Source: an uncultured Rhodanobacter sp.
Lineage (GTDB): Bacteria > Pseudomonadota > Gammaproteobacteria > Xanthomonadales > Rhodanobacteraceae
NCBI GenBank assembly: GCA_903827735.1
Contig: CAIKJM010000471.1
Location: forward strand, 1 to 14,860
Direction: 5' to 3'
DNA: 14,860 nucleotides
Part shown: one piece after another, positions 7,375-12,896 of the stretch
How the letters are laid out: each line of letters begins with the position of its first letter
Numbering within the stretch: the first letter of the stretch is position 1
Position numbers and translations under genes: made by a program
The notes under the pieces: model-generated
What the model was told of the DNA's origin: nothing
The model's database searches: none
What the model saw: only the letters and a program-made list of their open reading frames with translations

Positions 7375-7965
7375 TCAGAAACTCAGCGTTGCGGTAATGG
7401 TGTCGGTGTAGGTGCCGACGGCAGCGTCCTGGTTGCTGAGAATCTTTCCGTAGATCGGAACACTCTGGCTCTGCGCCGTTCCGTTGTTCCCGCCGCCGCC
7501 ACTCGCCGGCGATCCCGTATACGTGGCGCCGGAGCAGCTGCCGATATTCGCACCGGTGAAGCAATACGTGACGTAGCCGGTAGATGTCGTGCCATCACCG
7601 AAAACCGTGGTGGTGTAATCGGGCGTCACATAGAGGTTGTAGGCCAACACATTGGTGCCGAATTTCAGGCTGCGCGAAAGATAAGAGCCGCTATTTCCCG
7701 GTGACAGGGTCAGGCTCGCGTTGACGCCGTTGTAGCCGCCGATGCAGATAAAGATGAAAAACAGCGAACAATTCGGCGTACAGGTGATGTTGATCGTGCC
7801 GTTCGAGGTAGAGGGTACCGAGCTGACTGGATCGTAATTGCCGAATGCCACGCTGGCGCTCCCCGTATCGATGGCGCAACTCGTGGCCCACAGCGATGCG
7901 CTGAACGTAGCAGCCGCCATCAAAACAGCGCCGAGCAAAAAGCGGTGAAAAAAACGGGATGTCAT
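7375..7965 (-). CDS. Single-domain SCPU pilus subunit, cysteine-rich, operon 2
   Basis: Distal gene of the right pilus operon: a 196-residue secreted protein with one spore-coat-U domain. Signal peptide about 1-27 (ending ASLWA), then TSCAIDTGSASVAFGNYDP, which shares AFGNYDP with the operon 2 major pilin. The terminal TDTITATLSF is the usual closing strand. Cysteines at 30, 62, 66, 74, 135 and 144 are more than the two usual in single-domain pilins, and a glycine-rich loop (ASGGGGNNG, 154-162) interrupts the C-terminal half. The ATG at 7965 overlaps the usher stop as ATGA. By position it corresponds to the two-domain tip gene of operon 1, but it lacks a second domain. It could be the tip, an adaptor or a minor pilin; the family call is sounder than the role. 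Confidence 0.82.
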   Translation of the reverse strand: MTSRFFHRFLLGAVLMAAATFSASLWATSCAIDTGSASVAFGNYDPVSSVPSTSNGTINITCTPNCSLFFIFICIGGYNGVNASLTLSPGNSGSYLSRSLKFGTNVLAYNLYVTPDYTTTVFGDGTTSTGYVTYCFTGANIGSCSGATYTGSPASGGGGNNGTAQSQSVPIYGKILSNQDAAVGTYTDTITATLSF

Positions 7966-10259
7966 GGCGTGGCTCCATCGTCGCTGGCGCAGATTAGCTT
8001 GCCCAGGTTGGTCATCGGTTTGCTTGAGGCCGGCATGCGCAGTATGCAGCGCATGTCGCCGCTGCTGGTGTGTGCGTCAAGCTGGTAGACCCCTCGCGGG
8101 AGATCGGGAAAATAAAAGCTTCCGTCCAGTCCGATCAGCGTTTTCAGCGTCTTCTTTCCAGCGACCAGGGTGGCACTGCCGTACTGCGCAGGTTTGTCAT
8201 GCAGCGTGAGCGTGCCGCGCGCGGCGTGCAGCGTGTGCACGCCGAAACGCACGATTGTTCCGCCCAGGCGCGGCACGCTCATCATCTGCTGCGTGCTGTC
8301 GATTTGATACTGCAGGGGCACGCTGTTTTGATCGATACCGACCTTGTTCGCCTGATACGGCAGCAGATTGGTGACCAGCAGCGTGCCGTTGGCGTCGGTC
8401 TTGCCAACCGGCTGGTTTTCGCGGGTGATCTCCACATCCGATACGCCGGGGGTTTCAATCAGGGCATAGCCATTCTGAAGAACGCGGCCGGCGTAAATAT
8501 GGTCGTCCATCGCAATGACGCTGCCGGATACCAGAATGTTTCCTGAACTCTGACCGCCGAATCGCTGGCCGGTGAACTGGACCAGCCCGTCGCGACCCTG
8601 GTAGTCGAGCTGGGCTAGGTCGGATGCGCCTGAACTTCCCTGCTGGGCATTCACCGAATAGCCCCAGCCGGTGTCGGTCGGCACCGAACGTTGTGCCGAG
8701 AAGCCGTAAGTATTGCCGCTGTTAGCATCGTGCGTACCGTTAAAGCCGATGCTGCCATTGCCCAATGGAATCACCAGATTGGCGGTCAGCTGCTTATCGT
8801 TGTCGCCCGGACGATTCAGCTGCCGGTTGACGCCCACGAGCAGCGATATGTCGCCGCGCAGGTTCACTGTGCCGTTGAGTCCGACATTGCGCTGTCGCGT
8901 ACCGCTGGCGTAGACGATATCGCCCGCGCTTGCCTGCAGGCTGAAACGGCCAAACGGCGACCAGCTGGCGTTGGCGTAGCTGACCCGGCGCGGGCGAACC
9001 GAGGCGGGCAGCAGGTCATCGCCGATCCGGCTGTAGCCGCTTGAATAGGTTTGTACGCCGACGCCGAAGCTGACGCGCTGATTGCTGTATTGGTAACCCA
9101 GTGAGCTGCCCTGGCCCTGTTCTCCGCGATTGCGGCTGGTGGCGACGCCGCCGCTGAGATAGCCGATCGGCAGGCGCAGGCTGGCCGACGTTCCCGCGTT
9201 GATGAGGCCGTTCTCTGCTTCCAGCCGGTAGCCGGCGGTCAGTGCGTTCGTGAAACCGTAATTCTGCCGAAGCAGCAGTATGCCGCGGCCGGCGTCATAG
9301 CCATTATCTTGTGTTGAAGTGCGTTCGATACCGGCCTGAAAGGCATAGTCGCTCAGTCCTTGGGAAAGCAGCTGGCTGGCACCGTAAAAACTCTGCTGCA
9401 GGGTGCGCGTGCCGCCGAAGGGATCGTGGATCACCACGGTGACGTTGTTGGCGCCCGGCCCAAGTCCCAAACCGGAGAGATTGAATGGGCCAGCAGCAAT
9501 CTGGCGTTGTCCGACTAGTACGCCGTTCTTGTAGATGTCCACCGTGCCTGGCGCCTGCAGTAGCCCACTGATAGTCGGCTGCGGAAAGGTAATCAGGTAG
9601 GGGTCAAGATCAAACGCCCTGACCAGTCCGATGCCACCAAGCAGCGCGGAACCGCCGAGCCCGTCGCTGGAGAAAGCGTATTGATCGCCAATGGTCAGGC
9701 GACGCAGATGGCTGCTGTCGTCGTATTCGAAGCGCGTGAGACCGCGGGAAAATCCCAGCGATTGACTCCATGACGGGTTGTCCCTGAGCAGCCACTGGCC
9801 ATAGGCCACACCGCCGTCGAGGTATGCCGAAGCACTGCTGTCCTGCGTGCCCGCGTTGAGTGCGTAATTGACGAACAGGCTCGGTACTGCCGACGGCTTC
9901 AATACGGCGGCGCGTGGGTTCAGATTCAAACTGGTCGCTGCAAACGCATTCGCTGGCAGGTTGACCGACAATCGACCGGTCTTGTCGTCCAACTCCACGC
10001 TGCCTTTAGCGGCGTAGGTGGTGATGTCGACGAACTGCTTGGCGCCAATGCGTTCTTCGGCAATGCCCTCAAGCGGTATCGATGCGCGCTTCAGCGCATC
10101 CTCTTCAACCAGGATATGCGAGTCACGCACCAGTACGAAGGCGGTGCCGTAGCAGCTTCCGTTGACGCAGAAATCCAGCAGCATCTTGCTGGGCTGTGCC
10201 ATGACGGTAGGTGAGCAGAGCAGCGAGAGCGCTATCAGTTTGAGCTGGTGCTCTCGCAT
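7962..10259 (-). CDS. Outer-membrane fimbrial usher, operon 2
   Basis: A 765-residue usher assembling the second pilus. Signal peptide 1-22 (MREHQLKLIALSL to VMAQP). The N-terminal periplasmic domain starts with an unusual close cysteine pair, C31 and C36, in LDFCVNGSCYG. The barrel and plug region includes RRLTIGDQY (186-194), DPYLITFPQPTISGLL (219-234), GTVDIYKNGVLVGQRQI (238-254) and GPFNLSGLGLGPGANNVTVVI (257-277). Near the C-terminus are QPVGKTDANGTLLV and the cysteine pair RCILRMP and GKLICAS. The start lies 25 bases inside the chaperone gene; GAGG sits too close to the ATG for a good ribosome site, which suggests coupling. It is shorter than usher 1 and shares only family motifs with it, so recent tandem duplication is unlikely. 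Confidence 0.92.
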   Translation of the reverse strand: MREHQLKLIALSLLCSPTVMAQPSKMLLDFCVNGSCYGTAFVLVRDSHILVEEDALKRASIPLEGIAEERIGAKQFVDITTYAAKGSVELDDKTGRLSVNLPANAFAATSLNLNPRAAVLKPSAVPSLFVNYALNAGTQDSSASAYLDGGVAYGQWLLRDNPSWSQSLGFSRGLTRFEYDDSSHLRRLTIGDQYAFSSDGLGGSALLGGIGLVRAFDLDPYLITFPQPTISGLLQAPGTVDIYKNGVLVGQRQIAAGPFNLSGLGLGPGANNVTVVIHDPFGGTRTLQQSFYGASQLLSQGLSDYAFQAGIERTSTQDNGYDAGRGILLLRQNYGFTNALTAGYRLEAENGLINAGTSASLRLPIGYLSGGVATSRNRGEQGQGSSLGYQYSNQRVSFGVGVQTYSSGYSRIGDDLLPASVRPRRVSYANASWSPFGRFSLQASAGDIVYASGTRQRNVGLNGTVNLRGDISLLVGVNRQLNRPGDNDKQLTANLVIPLGNGSIGFNGTHDANSGNTYGFSAQRSVPTDTGWGYSVNAQQGSSGASDLAQLDYQGRDGLVQFTGQRFGGQSSGNILVSGSVIAMDDHIYAGRVLQNGYALIETPGVSDVEITRENQPVGKTDANGTLLVTNLLPYQANKVGIDQNSVPLQYQIDSTQQMMSVPRLGGTIVRFGVHTLHAARGTLTLHDKPAQYGSATLVAGKKTLKTLIGLDGSFYFPDLPRGVYQLDAHTSSGDMRCILRMPASSKPMTNLGKLICASDDGATP

Positions 10260-11014
10260 GCCTCAGTGCCGTTGGTGGTGATGGAATGCTTGAGCGTCTG
10301 TGCCGGCGTTCCCGACCATGTCAGCGACACCGATGCAGCTTTGCTGCACACATCTCGGCTCAGCTTCAGGTCCAGGGTCCCGGTACTTCCCGCCAGCACG
10401 TAGTTGGCGACCAGGCCTTTTTGCAGCAGGGTTTTGCCGGTGCGATCGAGAACGGAAACCGAAACGCTCTGCGGGTCGAGCCGCTGATTACCATCGTTGC
10501 CAAGCCCCACCACCAGCTGGCTGCGATCGATGCTGCCGCTGCGGATCACGGGTTTGCGTTCGGCATGCTCCGGTTCAAGGAACACCGGCAGATTGATTTC
10601 GGTCAATACACGAATTTGTCCGCTCTTGGCCGAAGGATCGTTGGCCAGCCCCGGCAGCTCGTTGAGCAGCAGCCGGTAGCTGGCCTCCGTCGTGTCGACA
10701 ACCTGCAGGCTCCCCACGCGCAGTTCAACGGTCTTCCCCGGCGCCACTTCCGCCAGCTCCGGTGTCACGATGAGATCATCGCTGGGATCGAGCTTCCATT
10801 TGCCATCGCCCTGCATCTGCCAGTGCATGCTCCGCACCTGCAGCCGCAACGTCGCATCGCCGCTGTTGAATACCGTGATGATGTCGGAGCGATGCTTTGC
10901 GTCGAGCTCCACCCGTGTGGGATTGATCGAGAACGTGGCGGCGTTGGCCAGTTCCGGTGCCGAACATAAGGCAAACACGATTCCTGCAATGGCATTGGCG
11001 TAGCGACTATTCAT
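10235..11014 (-). CDS. Periplasmic pilus chaperone, operon 2
   Basis: A 259-residue PapD-superfamily chaperone serving the second pilus. Signal peptide about 1-25 (ending ELANA), then ATFSINPTRVELDAKHRSDIITVFNSG, a typical first strand region. The family hallmark SYRLLLNELPG (112-122) and EINLPVFLEPE (139-149) join the two immunoglobulin-like domains. C223 and C253 could form a C-terminal disulfide absent from the operon 1 chaperone. The ATG at 11014 has a GGGGA ribosome site (11021-11025) six bases upstream. The gap to the pilin stop is 76 bases, far wider than the six in operon 1, and contains an inverted repeat overlapping this ribosome site. The 3' end overlaps the usher by 25 bases. Confidence 0.92.
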   Translation of the reverse strand: MNSRYANAIAGIVFALCSAPELANAATFSINPTRVELDAKHRSDIITVFNSGDATLRLQVRSMHWQMQGDGKWKLDPSDDLIVTPELAEVAPGKTVELRVGSLQVVDTTEASYRLLLNELPGLANDPSAKSGQIRVLTEINLPVFLEPEHAERKPVIRSGSIDRSQLVVGLGNDGNQRLDPQSVSVSVLDRTGKTLLQKGLVANYVLAGSTGTLDLKLSRDVCSKAASVSLTWSGTPAQTLKHSITTNGTEACESTSSN

Positions 11015-11021
11015 GCGAATT

Positions 11022-11055
11022 CCCCTGGACTATCGAACTTAAAATCGTGCAGGGG
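11022..11055 (-). repeat. Inverted repeat masking the chaperone 2 ribosome site
   Basis: Arms CCCCTG (11022-11027) and CAGGGG (11050-11055) with a 22-base loop. In the minus-strand mRNA the 3' arm contains the GGGG of the chaperone ribosome site, so pairing could lower chaperone translation relative to the upstream pilin. The stem is short and the loop long, so the fold may be weak. Confidence 0.3.
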
Positions 11056-11090
11056 CGATCCTACTCCGCTTGCCAAAATCTAGAGCTCGA

Positions 11091-11603
11091 TCAAAACACC
11101 AGCGAGGCAGTCACCGTATCGGTGTAGTTACCGGCAGGAACGTCGGTGCCGGCAGGCAGCGAGCCGTACGTAGGGAACACGAGCGCGGTGTTAACGCTGA
11201 TGGACGTCTGCGCGGACGGCTCGCTGGCGGTGGCGTTGCCCCACTCGGTGGTGCCGCCGCTGGTTGTGTAGATGTCGTAAGGCAGCAGGCTTGTGCCGCT
11301 GACCATCTGTCGGGCCGGAGTGGTTGCGGTGGAGCCGCTGCTCTTGTTCAAGCCCTGATCGAGCGCGACGGTCACTGGCGTGCCCTTGGTGCATTTCGCG
11401 CTGACGCTGCCCTGAGCCAGAACCGCGGTGGTGCTGGTGGGATCGTAGTTGCCGAAGGCGATGGGCGACGTGCTGATGTTGCACGACTTGATCACCGTGG
11501 CGGTGACCTGAAAGCTCGCGCTGGTGGTGGCTGCATGCACATTGGCAACGGCGCCGGTCAGGCCGAGCAGGGCAACGGCGAACAGGGTTTTCTGGAACTT
11601 CAT
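11091..11603 (-). CDS. SCPU-domain major pilin, operon 2
   Basis: First gene of the right pilus operon: a 170-residue secreted pilin with one spore-coat-U domain. Signal peptide 1-24 (MKFQKTLFAVALL to NVHA). The mature N-terminus ATTSASFQVTATVIKSC has donor-strand alternation and resembles that of pilin 1. Cysteines 41 and 71 (KSCNIS, AKCTKG) are placed as in pilin 1. AFGNYDP (49-55), WGN (121-123) and the terminal TDTVTASLVF are family marks. The ATG at 11603 has GGAG nine bases upstream. A longer frame to 11693 would begin upstream of the sigma-54 promoter and is discarded. Being first in the operon and closest to the promoter suits the most abundant subunit. Confidence 0.9.
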   Translation of the reverse strand: MKFQKTLFAVALLGLTGAVANVHAATTSASFQVTATVIKSCNISTSPIAFGNYDPTSTTAVLAQGSVSAKCTKGTPVTVALDQGLNKSSGSTATTPARQMVSGTSLLPYDIYTTSGGTTEWGNATASEPSAQTSISVNTALVFPTYGSLPAGTDVPAGNYTDTVTASLVF

Positions 11604-11648
11604 GACGCGTAACTCCGATGAGGTTTGAAGGCTTGCGGAGTCGTTAAG

Positions 11649-11664
11649 GCAATCGGCGTGCCAA
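11649..11664 (-). promoter_or_regulatory. Sigma-54 (RpoN) promoter of pilus operon 2
   Basis: On the minus strand TTGGCACGCCGATTGC matches TGGCACG-N4-TTGC with exactly 10 bases between GG and GC. With the -12 base at 11649, the start point is near 11637 and the leader about 34 bases long. It shares TTGGCAC and GATTGC with the operon 1 promoter, differing in three central bases. Confidence 0.85.
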
Positions 11665-11776
11665 TGGCGGAATTTTTCAAAATTTGTCCACACGGTCCCG
11701 TACGGTGGGCGTTACACGGGGATTACAGCCCACTTCGTGAATGGGTTGTGCCGAAGCGAGCCGACCATTCGCGTCA

Positions 11777-11807
11777 CGGAAAAGTGCGAAGTGCGTCACC
11801 TTTTCCG
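11777..11807. promoter_or_regulatory. Inverted repeat upstream of operon 2, candidate activator site
   Basis: Perfect 8-bp arms CGGAAAAG (11777-11784) and CTTTTCCG (11800-11807) with a 15-base spacer, centred about 155 bp upstream of the inferred sigma-54 start. That is within the range where enhancer-binding proteins usually bind. No T-tract follows, so a terminator is unlikely. Confidence 0.4.
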
Positions 11808-11826
11808 ATATTTCATCACCTGAATT

Positions 11827-11840
11827 ACACGAATTAGTGT
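11827..11840. promoter_or_regulatory. Imperfect palindrome ACACGAATTAGTGT
   Basis: Six of seven base pairs are symmetric. It is centred about 196 bp upstream of the operon 2 start point and 42 bp from the centre of the first 18-bp operator, so it could serve either divergent unit. No known family consensus was recognised. Confidence 0.25.
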
Positions 11841-11867
11841 GACTCCAATCACGAAACAGAGGATTAT

Positions 11868-11885
11868 TGTCAAGCTTGCTTGACA
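11868..11885. promoter_or_regulatory. 18-bp operator, copy 1 (TGTCAAGC-TT-GCTTGACA)
   Basis: Perfect dyad with 8-bp arms and a 2-base centre. Its right half ends in the consensus -35 hexamer TTGACA (11880-11885), followed after 16 bp by CATAAC (11902-11907), a 4/6 match to -10. A bound dimer would block RNA polymerase. The likely binder is the small Xre-type regulator encoded downstream at 12694-12891; this assignment is inference. Confidence 0.7.
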
Positions 11886-11914
11886 TGGAGCGCGTACGGA
11901 GCATAACGTGAGGA

Positions 11915-11932
11915 TGTAAAGCTTGCTTGACA
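11915..11932. promoter_or_regulatory. 18-bp operator, copy 2 (TGTAAAGC-TT-GCTTGACA)
   Basis: Identical to copy 1 at 17 of 18 positions and 47 bp downstream. It also holds TTGACA (11927-11932), followed after 17 bp by TATGTG (11950-11955, 3/6 to -10). The two copies could form tandem repressible promoters or one cooperative site. The 144 bases from here to the first start codon (12076) show no convincing gene. Confidence 0.68.
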
Positions 11933-12075
11933 CTTATCGGACGGGACCGTATGTGCATTCAGTCGCGGATTCATGATGTTCAAACCTTAAAGCGTTGGAT
12001 TCCTTTTTCCAGGGCCACGCTCTCGCAGGCGGGACTCGATGGTCGCTTGTATAACGGCGCTTTCGGGAAACACCC

Positions 12076-12690
12076 ATGCCTCGCTTGAAGGAAAAGCGCT
12101 ATCAGCAGCGTGTGCTGCTCGCGATGACGGTCTACATCATCATGATGGTGCTGGTCTGGCCGCTGGTGCGAACGGCGAGCAGCCTGCCGTTTCGCTGGAT
12201 GCTGGCGCTCGCGCCGCTGCCGCCGATGCTCTACGTGATCGCTCTGATGGCACGACGCATACGCGACAGCGATGAGCTGGAGCAGCGCACGCATCTGATC
12301 GGCCTGGGCGTGGCGACCGGCGTGGTCGCCACGTTGAGCCTGGTCGGTGGGTTTCTGGCCTCGGCTCAGCTACTGGCCCTGGATGGCAGCATCCTGATCT
12401 GGGTCTTTCCGGTCATGATGGCCTGCTATGGCATTACCCGCGGCTGGGTGGCGCAGCAGTACGGTCACGACCTGGGCTGCGATCCGGGCGGTGCCATGGC
12501 GCTGCACTGGCGCCTTAGCATCGCGGCGGCGATGGTCGGTTTCGTGGCGCTGTTCGCCTATCTGAAACAGGATGCTTTCCACGCGGGGTTGCTAGCGGGT
12601 ACGGCTGGCGGCATCGCCCTCGTCGCGCTTGCGAAAGCGATCATCCTTTGGCGAAAGCGCCGTGACGGGCACACCGATGGCAACGCGTGA
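12076..12690 (+). CDS. Six-helix membrane protein of unknown function, paired with an Xre regulator
   Basis: A 204-residue integral inner-membrane protein; no enzyme motif was recognised. Hydrophobic segments at about 14-32, 41-59, 73-100, 104-121, 146-163 and 168-191. Between segments 2 and 3 lies a charged loop, ARRIRDSDELEQRTHLIG (59-76). From general knowledge, a D-E-x-E/Q-R motif followed by a helix recurs in small membrane proteins encoded next to short Xre-type regulators, and that is the arrangement here: the regulator ATG follows three bases after this stop. Start at ATG 12076 with only a weak upstream GGGAA. It may sense a membrane signal or tether the regulator, but this is inference. 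First gene of the plus-strand operon behind the operator pair. Confidence 0.8.
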   Translation: MPRLKEKRYQQRVLLAMTVYIIMMVLVWPLVRTASSLPFRWMLALAPLPPMLYVIALMARRIRDSDELEQRTHLIGLGVATGVVATLSLVGGFLASAQLLALDGSILIWVFPVMMACYGITRGWVAQQYGHDLGCDPGGAMALHWRLSIAAAMVGFVALFAYLKQDAFHAGLLAGTAGGIALVALAKAIILWRKRRDGHTDGNA

Positions 12691-12693
12691 CGC

Positions 12694-12891
12694 ATGAATA
12701 ACTCGGTACGCGAGCTGCGCGGCGAGCAGGGCTGGTCGCAGGCGGACCTGGCCGAGCGGCTGGACGTGTCTCGGCAGACGGTCAATGCGATCGAAACCGG
12801 CAAGTACGATCCCAGCCTGCCGCTGGCGTTCAAGATCGCCAAACTGTTCGACCGTTCGATTGAATCCATTTTTGTTCCGGGTGAGGGGTAG
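12694..12891 (+). CDS. Small Xre/Cro-type DNA-binding regulator
   Basis: A 65-residue protein that is almost entirely one helix-turn-helix domain: VRELRGEQGWSQADLAERL (5-23), then DVSRQTVNAIETGKYDPSL (24-42), where the recognition helix lies around SRQTVNAIE. The C-terminal AFKIAKLFDRSIESIF (45-60) is the helix pair typical of short Xre regulators. It lacks a separate sensor domain. It binds DNA as a dimer in this family, which fits the 18-bp dyads upstream of its operon and suggests autoregulation. It sits three bases after the membrane protein gene and five before the hydrolase ATG. Family assignment is firm; the target site is inferred. Confidence 0.92.
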   Translation: MNNSVRELRGEQGWSQADLAERLDVSRQTVNAIETGKYDPSLPLAFKIAKLFDRSIESIFVPGEG

Positions 12892-12896
12892 GGGGC

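Noticed and set aside
7141..7704. Plus-strand open frame of 187 residues
   Set aside because: Runs antisense into the SCPU gene of operon 2; rich in Met, Cys, Arg and Trp, no ribosome site, no recognisable domain.
11604..11693. Upstream extension of pilin 2 (and likewise 6952-7026 for pilin 1)
   Set aside because: The extended starts lie upstream of or inside the sigma-54 elements and would bury the signal peptides; the internal ATGs have ribosome sites.
11951..12088. 45-codon plus-strand frame overlapping the start of the membrane protein gene
   Set aside because: Could be a leader peptide, but third positions are not G/C-biased, the ribosome site is poor, and it begins upstream of the start point expected from the second promoter.
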